Positions 26,614-36,123 are shown, counted from the first letter of the stretch. The stretch is 64,000 nucleotides of DNA from Micavibrio_C sp965231165 (GCA_965231165.1 OZ246421.1:1178001-1242000), one strand, 5' to 3'. Notes: generated by a model from the sequence alone, not told the origin. Made by a program: numbers and translations.

Positions 26614-28697
26614 TGAATAGCGCCGCCCTCACCATACATTTCGCACCAATCCTGCCGGACAGCACACTGTGGATGATCGCCCTGTTTGCGCTTGCCTTCC
26701 TGTTGCTGTCGGCTGCGCTTTTTCGTGCGGGGATGGTGACGCGCGCCTTGTGTGTAACCGGGTTCCTATTAGTATTCCTCAATCCCTCGCTGGTGGAGGA
26801 ACAGCGCGAACCTGTTAGCGATGTCGCTGTCGTTGTCGCCGACCGCTCGCCCTCGCAAAAGACCGGTGAACGCGAAGCGCGTATGGACAAGACCCTGACC
26901 TATCTGCGTGAGAAGCTGGAAGCGCGTGACGGGCTGGATGTGCGTATCATTGATGCGCCGCTGGATAGCCCTGCTACCGCCCGCGAAACCAAACTATTTG
27001 AAGCCGTCGATCAGGCGCTGGCCGATGTGCCCGCCGCACGACGCGCCGGGGTAATCCTGCTGACAGACGGTCAGGTGCATGACATTCCAGCAAACGTACA
27101 GACGATCAAGGATTACGGCCCGGTTCATACGCTGCTGACCGGGCGCAAGAATGAGCGCGACCGCCAGTTGATCCTGACCGAAGCGCCCGCCTATGGGATC
27201 GTCGGGCAGGAAGTCACGGTACGCTACCGCGTCGAAGACCCTTCGGCGCAGAAAGATGAATTCTCCACCGTATCCATCAAACAAGACAACACACCCGGCA
27301 AGATTGATCTGGTACCCATCAATGAAGACCGCACCTTGCAGGTCAAAGTCAATCACGCCGGACAGAATATCGTCTATATAGAGGCCTCGGGCACGGATGG
27401 TGAACTGACGCTCGCCAACAACAAAGCGCCGCTGGTCATCAACGGTGTGCGTGACCGCCTGAAAGTGCTGCTGGTATCAGGGCAGCCGCATGCGGGCGGA
27501 CGCACATGGCGCAATTTGCTGACATCAGACCCCGGCGTCGATCTGGTGCATTTCACCATTCTGCGCGAACCTGAAAAACTGGACATGACGCCGCATACGG
27601 AATTATCGCTGATCGCGTTTCCATTCCGTGAACTGTTCGAGATCAAGCTTTATGATTTCGACCTGATCATTTTCGACCGTTACGGTCTGAACCGCATCCT
27701 GCCCAGTTATTATTTCGGCAATATTGCCGAGTATATCAAGAAAGGCGGCGCATTGCTGGAAGCCAGCGGCCCGTCTTTTGCCGGGGAACAGTCCATTTAC
27801 ACAACGGCGCTACAGGACATCCTGCCCGGCCAGCCGACGGGTGCCGTGTTCAATAACAGTTTCCGCCCGCACCTGACAGATGTCGGCAAGCGCCACCCGG
27901 TTACGCAAGACCTGACATGGCCCGGCAGCACGGCAGAAGAACCGGGCTGGGGTTCGTGGCTGCGGCAAGTCGGCGTCACGCCCAAGGGCGGGCAAACCGT
28001 TATGTCCGGCTATAACAACATGCCGCTGCTGATCTTAAACCGCGTCGAAGAAGGCCGCGTGGCGCAACTGGCGTCTGATCAGATATGGCTATGGTCACGC
28101 GGCTATGAAAGCGGTGGCCCGCAGACAGAATTACTGCGTCGCCTGGCGCACTGGCTGATGAAGGAGCCGGAACTGGAAGAAAACGCGCTGAGTGTGCAGA
28201 TGGATGGCGACACAATACTGGTGCGACGCCGTTCGCTGCATGAAACGCCGATGGACATCACCATGACCGCGCCGGACGGCAAGACTGAAACCGTTACATT
28301 GAAACCGCAACCCAGCGGCATGCTGGAAGCGCGCATTCAGGCGACGCAACTGGGGATCTATACGTTCGATGACGGGATGCAGGAACGGTTTGCGCTGATC
28401 GGCGACCTTAATCCGCCTGAACTACGCGGCATCAGAACCACAGCCCAGCTATTGCAGCCGGTGGCCACCGCCTCCGGCGGCACCGTGCAATGGCTGGCCG
28501 ATAACGCCACACCGGACATACGTTTTTTGAATAGCAGCAAAATTTTTGGCGGCAATAACTGGATTGGCCTGAAATCAAACAACAGCTATCAGGTGACAGG
28601 CGTGAAAGATACGCCGTTCCTGCCGGACTGGGTTTACGTTCTTTTACTGATGGGACTGGTGGCCGGTTCCTGGTGGGTAGAAGGACGGCGGAACTGA
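26610..28697 (+). CDS. Large membrane-anchored VWA/glutamine-amidotransferase-like protein
   Basis: 695 residues; the ATG overlaps the preceding stop (ATGA). Two N-terminal helices (about 18-37 and 42-60), then a VWA-like region beginning VAVVVADRSPSQ and continuing to GVILLTDGQVHD. A second domain starts VLLVSGQPHAGGRTWRNLL and has a GATase-like fold (IFDRYGLNRILPS). It ends with a C-terminal helix (about 672-690). It completes the MoxR operon. Its 3' end overlaps the convergent response regulator by 64 bp. The role is unknown, possibly envelope-related. Confidence 0.8.
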   Translation: MMNSAALTIHFAPILPDSTLWMIALFALAFLLLSAALFRAGMVTRALCVTGFLLVFLNPSLVEEQREPVSDVAVVVADRSPSQKTGEREARMDKTLTYLREKLEARDGLDVRIIDAPLDSPATARETKLFEAVDQALADVPAARRAGVILLTDGQVHDIPANVQTIKDYGPVHTLLTGRKNERDRQLILTEAPAYGIVGQEVTVRYRVEDPSAQKDEFSTVSIKQDNTPGKIDLVPINEDRTLQVKVNHAGQNIVYIEASGTDGELTLANNKAPLVINGVRDRLKVLLVSGQPHAGGRTWRNLLTSDPGVDLVHFTILREPEKLDMTPHTELSLIAFPFRELFEIKLYDFDLIIFDRYGLNRILPSYYFGNIAEYIKKGGALLEASGPSFAGEQSIYTTALQDILPGQPTGAVFNNSFRPHLTDVGKRHPVTQDLTWPGSTAEEPGWGSWLRQVGVTPKGGQTVMSGYNNMPLLILNRVEEGRVAQLASDQIWLWSRGYESGGPQTELLRRLAHWLMKEPELEENALSVQMDGDTILVRRRSLHETPMDITMTAPDGKTETVTLKPQPSGMLEARIQATQLGIYTFDDGMQERFALIGDLNPPELRGIRTTAQLLQPVATASGGTVQWLADNATPDIRFLNSSKIFGGNNWIGLKSNNSYQVTGVKDTPFLPDWVYVLLLMGLVAGSWWVEGRRN

Positions 28698-29359
28698 TCC
28701 AGAATGCCCATCTCGCGGGCTTTTAAAGCCACCTGCGTACGGTTCTGGGCATCCAGTTTCTTGCACAGGCTGCGTACGTGCAGTTTCACCGTCACCACCT
28801 GCAGACCAAGCGCCGACGCAATCACCTTGTTCGATTCACCGTGCAGCAGATGTTCCAGAACATCCATCTCACGTGTCGTCAGATGTACGCCGCCGCTGCC
28901 GTCCTGATTGGCCGCTTTATCCAGAGAGGGCTGGAATGTCGGCTCGTATGAGGGCATTAAACGATTGGTGTTGTGATCGAGCGGGATAAATTTCTCGCCA
29001 TTGATGATTTGCTGGAACCCCTTGACCATGGCATGGCCGGGCATGGTTTTCGGGAAGTAACCGACAGCACCCAGCTCGAATGCAGCCTTCACTTCCTCTT
29101 CGTTAGCAATACCCGACATCAGCGCCACGCGCAGGTCTGGCCATGTCTGGCGAATTTTCTTCAAGCCCTGAAAACCGTTCATACCGGGCATACGGTAATC
29201 CAGCAACAGCAGATCGTATGACGGATCAGCACCGAGGAGATCCATAACTTCCTTGATGTCCCGCGCCACGCTCAGAGTATAACCCGGCTCTATCTGGTTG
29301 ATATACAGAGTAAGCGCGTCCCTGAAGAGGGTATGATCGTCAGCGATAAGAATTTTCAT
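28634..29359 (-). CDS. LuxR/NarL-type response regulator
   Basis: 241 residues. Receiver domain with ADDH near the start, phospho-acceptor Asp in LLLLDYRMPGMNG (about residue 54), and the conserved Lys in GYFPKTMPG. The HTH_LuxR domain is at about 155-215 (LTTREMDVLEHLLHGESNKVIA). The last ~20 residues, encoded opposite the end of the VWA-like gene, are an unconserved tail. No partner kinase is adjacent. It is convergent with the MoxR operon. Confidence 0.92.
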   Translation of the reverse strand: MKILIADDHTLFRDALTLYINQIEPGYTLSVARDIKEVMDLLGADPSYDLLLLDYRMPGMNGFQGLKKIRQTWPDLRVALMSGIANEEEVKAAFELGAVGYFPKTMPGHAMVKGFQQIINGEKFIPLDHNTNRLMPSYEPTFQPSLDKAANQDGSGGVHLTTREMDVLEHLLHGESNKVIASALGLQVVTVKLHVRSLCKKLDAQNRTQVALKAREMGILDQFRRPSTHQEPATSPISKRT

Positions 29360-29552
29360 GTTTATGCCTTTTATAGTTATCTATGCGATTAGCTTGGGTT
29401 TTAAAGGGCTTGTACGCAGATTATATACTTAAGGATATAGTCCCAGTTTAACACTTTCAACCTGAACAAGAAATGAAAGAAGGCGCACAACGGAAGATAT
29501 TCCGCGCCCGCAGAAGTAAAAAATCATTGTTTTCAATGGATTATGTGATTTC

Positions 29553-29569
29553 TACCGCCAGTTGCGGTA
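29553..29569 (-). terminator. Short hairpin downstream of slt
   Basis: TACCGC-CAGTT-GCGGTA, a 6-bp stem with a 5-nt loop, starting 5 bp beyond the slt stop. There is no T run on the minus strand after it, so the terminator call is weak. The rest of the 29360-29552 interval shows nothing recognisable. Confidence 0.3.
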
Positions 29570-29574
29570 TTATT

Positions 29575-31596
29575 CTACTCTAGTGAAGCATGCAACGGCG
29601 TGCTGGCGCTTTTCTGAACCGCCTTTAGCTTCAGACGGTAAATGTATGTCGATTCCATAACGCGCTGCACATAATTGCGGGTCTCATCGAACGGAATCAG
29701 TTCAATCCAGTCAATCATGTTGATCTGTCCGGTGCGCGGGTCGCCAAAACGCGCGATCCATTTATCGACATTCCCCATCCCGCCGTTATAAGCGGCCAGT
29801 GCCAACGGATAGGAACCATCATAGCGGTTCAACAACTGCCCCATATACGCCGAACCCAGCGCAATATTGTGATCAGGACGTGATATCAGCCAATCAGTCT
29901 GGTGCGGTATGCCTTTACGACGCGCCACTTCCTTGGCCGTCGCGGGCATCAGCTGCATCAAACCGCGCGCACCCACGGGACTCATGGCCTCGCGGTCGAA
30001 CTGGCTTTCCTGACGGATCAGACCATGAATCAGCGCCCATTCCTGCGTAACGTTACGCATGCGCGGCAGGATGGTCGGAAACGCGTGATCGACCATCATG
30101 ATATTTTTCTCAAGCCCCTTCTTCCCGATGCGCACGGCATTGTGGTAATGCTCCAGCGACTCAGACAGATCGGCGATCAGGATATATTCTTCGGGGTCTT
30201 TGATATCGACAGCCATGGCATCCAGAAACTCTGTCGTTTCCTTCCAGTATCCCGCCTGATTGAGATACTTCGCGGCCCTCACAATACTTTTGTTATAGAA
30301 CCGGCTTTCAGCGCCGATGGTCCGTTCGGGCGGCAATTGCTGCGGCGGCCTATCCTGCGGCGATAATTCGCTAATAGCCATTTGTCCATAGAAAGCGGTC
30401 TGGTAACGGGCCGCCACCTTGTACCATTGCTTCGCAACGTCCTGACTATTGAGTGCTGCGCTGGCTTTGCCCGCCCAGTAGGCACCGCGTGATTTACTGA
30501 TCGGTGTGGCCGTGCCGTTATAAAGAGACTCAAAATGCCCGAAAGCTTTTCCTGCCTGCTTATTAAAACGCAGGGCCAGCCAACCGGCCATGAATTCAGC
30601 CGCCGCAAAATCCGGGCCTTCTTTCAGACCGTGTTTGGCAACGACCAGATACGCCGTCCGGTAATCTTTCTTCTCGATCAGGCGGCGCGCCATGATGTTG
30701 CGTTCTTTCCACCAGTCACCGAGGTTAGGTATTTGTTCGGCGGGCGGCATGTTCTGCAATATTTCGATGGCGCCGAAATCCATATTATTCTTGCGGCGCC
30801 AGCGCAGACGTTCAAGCATGAAACCCGGATCATCCTGCAACTGCGCGGGAACAGCCCTCACCAAGCCTTCAACGCCGGGACGGCTTTCCGCCAGCCCGAT
30901 GCGCGCCTCGGCCAGAAGCGGATAACCCTTGCCGATCAGCTTCGCCAGCGTACGGGCGTTGGTATATTGCTTGCGGTACAGTGTCGTATTGAAACGGGCG
31001 ATATGAGCGCTCTGGTCAATCATACTTTTATAGTGACTTAGGAAGTAGGCCTGTTCCTGATTGTTCAGCGCCGCTTTCGGCCACCACGCGGCCAGTTTTT
31101 GTTGTGCCGCAGTGTTTTGCCCCTGACCGATCAGTGCCTGCACATAACGGTTCATGCCGTTTGCGGTTTGCGGCGCGTTGTTGTTGAACCATTCAGCCAC
31201 TTCGTGCTGGGGAAGACTGGCGGGCATAGATTCCTCCGCCAATGTTTTCAATTGATTCTGACGCGGCCAGTCCGGATGATTGCGGATAAAATCCGCCACG
31301 CGTTTGAAATCGACGGTATCGTCAGTCTTGGTGAAATACAGCCATTCATAAAGCGCCATCGCTGCTTTATCTTGTGTCTGCGCCATCAGGCGTTTGGCTT
31401 CCGTCCAGCGTTTTTGTTTCGCGGCTTGCAATGCCTGCGTCACCAACTGACGGTTTTCTTTTGTCATGGCGACGGCGGGCGTACCTTGCGCGTTATCAAT
31501 TGCCTGCGCCGGAACGACCGGCATACTCATGGCGCACAGCATCAAAAATGCCAGACTTACCTTGCGAACCGGCTTTTGTGGCATTACATTCAGCAT
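29575..31596 (-). CDS. slt: Soluble lytic murein transglycosylase, Slt70-like
   Basis: About 673 residues if the ATG at 31596 is used; an ATG at 31626 would overlap the divergent dapA start. Signal peptide with hydrophobic core VSLAFLMLCAMSMPVVPAQA. A long helical superhelix is followed by the SLT domain, with catalytic Glu in LIRQESQFDREAMSPVGARG and AYNGGMGNVDKWIARFGD. It cleaves peptidoglycan in the periplasm. The superhelix contains repeated helix pairs. Divergent pairing with dapA recurs in alphaproteobacteria. Confidence 0.92.
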   Translation of the reverse strand: MLNVMPQKPVRKVSLAFLMLCAMSMPVVPAQAIDNAQGTPAVAMTKENRQLVTQALQAAKQKRWTEAKRLMAQTQDKAAMALYEWLYFTKTDDTVDFKRVADFIRNHPDWPRQNQLKTLAEESMPASLPQHEVAEWFNNNAPQTANGMNRYVQALIGQGQNTAAQQKLAAWWPKAALNNQEQAYFLSHYKSMIDQSAHIARFNTTLYRKQYTNARTLAKLIGKGYPLLAEARIGLAESRPGVEGLVRAVPAQLQDDPGFMLERLRWRRKNNMDFGAIEILQNMPPAEQIPNLGDWWKERNIMARRLIEKKDYRTAYLVVAKHGLKEGPDFAAAEFMAGWLALRFNKQAGKAFGHFESLYNGTATPISKSRGAYWAGKASAALNSQDVAKQWYKVAARYQTAFYGQMAISELSPQDRPPQQLPPERTIGAESRFYNKSIVRAAKYLNQAGYWKETTEFLDAMAVDIKDPEEYILIADLSESLEHYHNAVRIGKKGLEKNIMMVDHAFPTILPRMRNVTQEWALIHGLIRQESQFDREAMSPVGARGLMQLMPATAKEVARRKGIPHQTDWLISRPDHNIALGSAYMGQLLNRYDGSYPLALAAYNGGMGNVDKWIARFGDPRTGQINMIDWIELIPFDETRNYVQRVMESTYIYRLKLKAVQKSASTPLHASLE

Positions 31597-31617
31597 TGAG
31601 AAAGGAATATCCCTGTT

Positions 31618-32526
31618 ATGTTTCATGGTTCGATAACCGCTTTAATTACCCCCTTCAAAAACGGGGAGATTGATTGGCCTGCTTTTGACGATCTGGTCGA
31701 GTGGCAGATTGAGCAGGGAATACACGGGCTCGTCCTCTGTGGCACCACAGGTGAATCCCCGACCCTTACATATGACGAACACAGGCGCATTGTCGAGCGC
31801 GGCGTGGCGCTGGTCAAGAGAAGAATCCCTGTGATCGCCGGTACCGGTTCTAACGCAACTGCGAAGACCATCGACCTGACAAAACACGCGCTGGAGGCTG
31901 GTGCGGACGCCGCCCTGATTGTCACACCCTATTACAACAAACCCACGCAAGAGGGGCTGTTCGCGCATTACGAAGCCGTGGCCAAATCTGTGCACATCCC
32001 CATTATTATATATAATATTCCAGGACGTTGCATTGTGGATATGTCTGTGGATACCATGGCGCGGCTGGCGGCGCTGCCCAATATCGTCGGCGTCAAAGAC
32101 GCCACATCCGATCTGGGTCGGGTCAAAAAAACCAGGACCGCCATTTCAAAGAGTTTCTGCCAGTTATCCGGCGACGACCTGACGACGCTGGGATTTATGC
32201 AAGAAGGCGGCGATGGCTGCATTTCCGTAGTATCCAACATCGCGCCAGCCCTATCCTCCGAAATGCTGCAAAGCTGGCGCGACGGCAATCCGGCGATTGC
32301 CGCTGATATCGACAAGCGCCTGTTACCCTTAAGCAAAGCGCTGTTTGTGGAAACGTCCCCGGCCCCGGTCAAGTATGCTGCCAGCCGTCTGGGGTTGTGT
32401 ACCGATGACATGCGGCTGCCGCTGGTCAAGGCCAGCGAAAAAGCCCGGCGCGCCGTCGATGAGGCCATGGAAAATGCCGGATTGCTGGTAGGCGGCAAGC
32501 CAGCCGATGCCCGTGCGATAGGCTGA
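31618..32526 (+). CDS. dapA: 4-hydroxy-tetrahydrodipicolinate synthase
   Basis: 302 residues. An AAAGGAAT ribosome site precedes the ATG. GTTGESPTL near residue 42, Tyr in YNIPGR (about 132) and the Schiff-base Lys in VGVKDAT (about 160) are all present. It condenses pyruvate with aspartate semialdehyde for lysine/DAP synthesis. The C-terminus is about ten residues longer than usual (ends GKPADARAIG). It is followed by smpB 61 bp downstream. Confidence 0.96.
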   Translation: MFHGSITALITPFKNGEIDWPAFDDLVEWQIEQGIHGLVLCGTTGESPTLTYDEHRRIVERGVALVKRRIPVIAGTGSNATAKTIDLTKHALEAGADAALIVTPYYNKPTQEGLFAHYEAVAKSVHIPIIIYNIPGRCIVDMSVDTMARLAALPNIVGVKDATSDLGRVKKTRTAISKSFCQLSGDDLTTLGFMQEGGDGCISVVSNIAPALSSEMLQSWRDGNPAIAADIDKRLLPLSKALFVETSPAPVKYAASRLGLCTDDMRLPLVKASEKARRAVDEAMENAGLLVGGKPADARAIG

Positions 32527-32587
32527 TAATGCCTGCGCCCGACTTTTTCCCTTCGCTTTAGCGTGTTTTTCGCGCTAAGTATCTCTC

Positions 32588-33082
32588 ATGGCACAGAAAA
32601 AGGACAAAAAACCCGGCTTGATCTCCGTCAGCCAGACCGTTGCGGAAAACCGCAAGGCCCGGTTCGAGTATCATTTGCAGGAAGCCTTTCAGGCCGGGAT
32701 CGTTCTGGTGGGCACGGAAGTCAAATCCCTGCGCCTGGGTCAATGCAGCCTGAACGAGTCATTCGCGGGCGAGCATAACGGCGAGATCTGGCTTTATAAC
32801 TGCCATATCCCGGAATATATGCAGGCCGGGAAACATCTGCAGCACGCCCCGAAACGTCAGCGCAAACTGCTGCTCAATAAACGTGAAATCAACCGCTTAA
32901 GCGGTGCCATCACGCGCGATGGATTCACGCTGGTGCCAACGAAAATTTATTTTGATGCACGGGGTCGCGCGAAGGTTGAAATCGCGCTCGCCAAAGGCAA
33001 ACAACTTCATGACAAACGCGCCGCCACCAAAGACCGCGACTGGGGCCGCGACAAGCAGCGGATCATGCGGGATAAAGGCTGA
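32588..33082 (+). CDS. smpB: SsrA-binding protein SmpB
   Basis: 164 residues. NRKARFEYHL, VLVGTEVKSLR, SLNESFA, GEIWLYNCHIPEY and the RKLLLNKREI block are diagnostic. The basic C-terminal tail ends in RDWGRDKQRIMRDKG. SmpB binds tmRNA to rescue stalled ribosomes. The tmRNA gene itself is not in the window. A short inverted repeat lies in the 61 bp after dapA, without a T run. Confidence 0.97.
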   Translation: MAQKKDKKPGLISVSQTVAENRKARFEYHLQEAFQAGIVLVGTEVKSLRLGQCSLNESFAGEHNGEIWLYNCHIPEYMQAGKHLQHAPKRQRKLLLNKREINRLSGAITRDGFTLVPTKIYFDARGRAKVEIALAKGKQLHDKRAATKDRDWGRDKQRIMRDKG

Positions 33083-33094
33083 TCCTAAAAAAGA

Positions 33095-33124
33095 AAAACC
33101 CCGGAAAAATCCGGGGTTTTGTTG
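33095..33124. terminator. Bidirectional terminator between smpB and recA
   Basis: AAAACCCCGG-AAAAAT-CCGGGGTTTT: a 10-bp stem with T runs on both strands. It serves smpB on the plus strand and recA on the minus strand. Confidence 0.92.
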
Positions 33125-33164
33125 CAAAAGGTGTGTGGGAGGACAGACCTTTAATCTTGTTGTA

Positions 33165-34331
33165 CTAACCAACGGCCTTTTTGGACTTGCGGCCCGTCGG
33201 TACTTCATCTTCATTCGCGAGTTCAGGAACCGGGCCATCAAGCAAGGCCTCTGCCGCCTCTTCCGCGTTCTCCGGCCCTGTCAGCATGGCATCGGCAACG
33301 ACACCGGATTTCTGACGGATCTGACCTTCGAGCTTGGCAGCCACTTCAGGATTTTCCTTCATGAATTTTTTCGCGTTCTCGCGGCCCTGACCGATGCGCT
33401 GGCCATCATAGGCAAACCACGCACCCGATTTTTCCACGAGATTGCTTTGCACACCGATGTCGATGAGTTCGCCGGTTTTGGAGATACCCTCGCCGTACAT
33501 GATATCGAACTCAACCTGACGGAACGGCGGTGCCATCTTGTTTTTCACTACTTTCACGCGGGTCTGGTTGCCGGTAACAGTCTCTCCATCCTTGATCGAA
33601 CCGATGCGGCGGATATCGAGGCGCACAGAGGCGTAGAATTTCAGCGCGTTACCGCCGGTTGTCGTTTCAGGAGAGCCGAACATCACACCGATTTTCATGC
33701 GGATCTGGTTAATGAAGATCACAACTGTACCGGAACGGGAAATCGATCCGGTAATTTTGCGCAGAGCCTGCGACATCAGACGGGCCTGCAGACCCATGTG
33801 GCTGTCTCCCATTTCGCCTTCAAGTTCAGCACGTGGCACAAGAGCGGCCACAGAGTCTATCACCAGCACGTCAATCGCACCGGAGCGCACCAGCGTGTCG
33901 GCAATTTCCAGCGCCTGCTCACCGGCATCAGGTTGAGAGATCAGAAGGTTGTCGATATTGACGCCGAGCTTACGGGCATAACCCGGATCAAGGGCATGTT
34001 CGGCATCGATGATCGCGCAGGTGCCACCCATTTTCTGGGCTTCGGCGATCACCTGCAACGCAAGGGTCGTCTTGCCCGATGATTCCGGGCCATAAATTTC
34101 TGTAATACGTCCGCGTGGTAGACCTCCAACACCCAGACCAATATCCAGCCCTAGCGAGCCGGTCGATACGACATCTACTGCCGTATGGGCGTTTTCGCCG
34201 GTTAGTTTCATGATCGAACCTTTGCCAAAGGCGCGCTCAATCTGCGCGAGCGCGGCATCGAGTGCTTTGTTTTTTTCGGCGGGCGACTGGCTCATAGTTT
34301 CACCTTGTGTTTTCAGCGCTGTTACGGACAT
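33165..34331 (-). CDS. recA: Recombinase RecA
   Basis: 388 residues from the ATG at 34331, which has GGGGAG 8 nt upstream; a further upstream GTG is unlikely. Core features: ALAQIERAFGKGSIM, Walker A GPESSGKTT, the DAEHALDP stretch, IFINQIRMKIGVMFGSPETT (in part) and the C-terminal acidic end. RecA filaments drive homologous recombination and LexA autocleavage. An imperfect SOS-type box lies upstream. Transcription ends at the shared terminator with smpB. Confidence 0.97.
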   Translation of the reverse strand: MSVTALKTQGETMSQSPAEKNKALDAALAQIERAFGKGSIMKLTGENAHTAVDVVSTGSLGLDIGLGVGGLPRGRITEIYGPESSGKTTLALQVIAEAQKMGGTCAIIDAEHALDPGYARKLGVNIDNLLISQPDAGEQALEIADTLVRSGAIDVLVIDSVAALVPRAELEGEMGDSHMGLQARLMSQALRKITGSISRSGTVVIFINQIRMKIGVMFGSPETTTGGNALKFYASVRLDIRRIGSIKDGETVTGNQTRVKVVKNKMAPPFRQVEFDIMYGEGISKTGELIDIGVQSNLVEKSGAWFAYDGQRIGQGRENAKKFMKENPEVAAKLEGQIRQKSGVVADAMLTGPENAEEAAEALLDGPVPELANEDEVPTGRKSKKAVG

Positions 34332-34413
34332 GGTTTGTTCTCCCCTTTTGTCACAGTTTCCGCAGCCCGGCAACGCCGCCACTGCATTCGATTCAAGTTA
34401 TCACCATGTCAAT

Positions 34414-34428
34414 GTACCCTATTTGTTC
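34414..34428 (-). promoter_or_regulatory. SOS-box-like site upstream of recA
   Basis: GTAC-N7-GTTC on the plus strand (GAAC-N7-GTAC on the transcribed side) matches the alphaproteobacterial LexA consensus GTTC-N7-GTTC at seven of eight positions. It lies ~83-97 bp upstream of the recA start, just before a TTGACA hexamer on the minus strand. The spacing suits LexA repression. Confidence 0.5.
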
Positions 34429-34515
34429 TTTTTGTAAAGCCAGAAAGAGAACAAAAGGGGATTGCTGTGAATATCTTGCATTAGCAGCCTGAAATCACCT
34501 ATTATTTTTTACATA

Positions 34516-35454
34516 ATGAACAGCGATGACCGTCTAAAGAATATATTTAATGAGCTGCAGGCCTTTCAGCCGCAGATGGTCGCCCATGCCCAGCCACTCG
34601 GTATCGGTTCGAACGGCATAATCACCGATAATGGTAATGGTACCGTCAGCAAGTTTTTTCTCTATCATCAATATGACGGCTATCCGCAGGAAAAGACGCG
34701 CGAGAACGACCGCGTAAATTTCCAACTGGAAACAAGTAACCTGATGCAGATGAGCCATGCGCGCTTCGACAAGATTGTTATCCCGCAGATGGTCGAGGAA
34801 CCTGTTGTATTTGACAATCCGCGCTCTCCGTTCGTAGGGGCCGTAAAGATGACGCGCGTACCCGGACAGGGTGCTGACTGGTGTGAACTGCTGCGGAAAG
34901 GATCTGCGCAGGAAAAGGAAAATCATTTCCGCGAGGTCGGGTGCGTTCTGGCAGAACTGCATAGCCAGACTGATCGCTTTCCCGCTGATAAAATCACGCG
35001 GCTTGGCGAGGGCGCCGATATGCCTCTGCCGGTTATATATCTCAACAATGACACGAATGAACAGCTTTTGCTCGTCAATAAGTACCTGCAGGACAACCGC
35101 CAGCCAGCCCTCATACATGGTGATTTCTGGGGTGGCAACCTGATGGTTGACCAAAGCAATAACCCTACGGCGTTGATTGATTTTTCCAGTATCTGCCTGA
35201 CCAAAAACCATCTGGATGATTTCGTGTATATAATTGAGCTCTTCCCTGAGGGTGTGCCCGGCACCCTGCGCGGCTATGAGGAATATAGCAGCAAACCAAT
35301 TGATCCTGTCATGCTGGCGGCCACCGAGATCGGCACGATATGTCACCGTATAAATTTTTCTGCGCTCGATCCGGCAATGTTCCTGAAAACAGAAGAGCTG
35401 CAAAGCAGGCTTGCCGGTAAACTGAGAGAGGTCATGCCTCAATTAAGGCCGTGA
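34516..35454 (+). CDS. Phosphotransferase/kinase-like protein (APH superfamily)
   Basis: 312 residues. HGDFWGGNLMVD (about 201-212) with the APH-type catalytic HGDxxxxN and a downstream LIDFSS Asp (in place of DFG) place it in the aminoglycoside-phosphotransferase/fructosamine-kinase superfamily. The N-terminal GIGSNGIITDNGNGTVSKFF resembles a nucleotide loop. The substrate is unknown. It is followed after 18 bp by an M15-type peptidase gene. Resistance function should not be inferred from the fold. Confidence 0.7.
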   Translation: MNSDDRLKNIFNELQAFQPQMVAHAQPLGIGSNGIITDNGNGTVSKFFLYHQYDGYPQEKTRENDRVNFQLETSNLMQMSHARFDKIVIPQMVEEPVVFDNPRSPFVGAVKMTRVPGQGADWCELLRKGSAQEKENHFREVGCVLAELHSQTDRFPADKITRLGEGADMPLPVIYLNNDTNEQLLLVNKYLQDNRQPALIHGDFWGGNLMVDQSNNPTALIDFSSICLTKNHLDDFVYIIELFPEGVPGTLRGYEEYSSKPIDPVMLAATEIGTICHRINFSALDPAMFLKTEELQSRLAGKLREVMPQLRP

Positions 35455-35472
35455 TACAGGGAGATATATAAT

Positions 35473-36123
35473 ATGGCAGACACGCTTTCAAAATTGAGAA
35501 ACACATTCCTACACCACAGCGGCGCGGTAGCGCTGATGGGGGCGCTATCGTTTTTCGTACAATCATCGGACGCCGAAGAACAAAGATTGTCCCTCTATAA
35601 TACGCACAACAATGAAACACTGAATGTCGTTTACAAGCGGGATGGGAAATATGTTCCTGCGGCACTGAAGCAGATCACACATCTTCTGCGCGACCGCATG
35701 AACGGGCAGGAAAAAGAAATATCGCCGCAAACGCTTGACCGGCTTTACGCCATTGGCCAGAAATTCAAGGCGCGCTATCCCGATGTGCCACTGGTGTTTC
35801 AGATAATCTCCGGTTACCGCTCGCCTACGACGAATGGAATACTGCGCAATGACAAAAATTATGGCGGTCAGGCAAAAAAATCACGTCACATGGAAGGTGA
35901 CGCCATCGATTATTTCGTGAAAGGCATCCCAACCAGAGAGTCTTTCAACATTGCCTATTGCACCGGTCAGGGCGGCACGGGTTATTATATTCGTGATAAA
36001 GTCGTCCATATAGATAGCGGATTAAATCCCAAAACCGGGAAAAACCGCGTCTGGTTTGACGCAAAAGACGCTGACCTTCTGCCCCGCGACTGGCGCAACA
36101 TTGATTGCGCCAAGTACCAGTAG
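35473..36123 (+). CDS. DUF882 / YcbK-like M15 peptidase
   Basis: 216 residues. A hydrophobic N-terminal segment (about 17-30) could be a signal sequence or anchor. The zinc-peptidase residues are seen in ISGYRSPTTN, SRHMEGDAIDYF (SxHxxGxAxD, with the metal His and Asp) and VVHIDSG. Likely an envelope peptidoglycan endopeptidase of the DUF882 type. The 3' end is 3 bp from the convergent cckA stop. Confidence 0.85.
   Translation: MADTLSKLRNTFLHHSGAVALMGALSFFVQSSDAEEQRLSLYNTHNNETLNVVYKRDGKYVPAALKQITHLLRDRMNGQEKEISPQTLDRLYAIGQKFKARYPDVPLVFQIISGYRSPTTNGILRNDKNYGGQAKKSRHMEGDAIDYFVKGIPTRESFNIAYCTGQGGTGYYIRDKVVHIDSGLNPKTGKNRVWFDAKDADLLPRDWRNIDCAKYQ

Noticed and set aside
32904..34082. 392-codon plus-strand open frame across smpB 3' end and recA
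   Set aside because: Antisense to recA, no motifs; smpB and recA are both certain.
34534..35442. 302-codon minus-strand open frame opposite the kinase-like gene
   Set aside because: The plus-strand HGDxxxxN motif is the real signal; the antisense frame has none.
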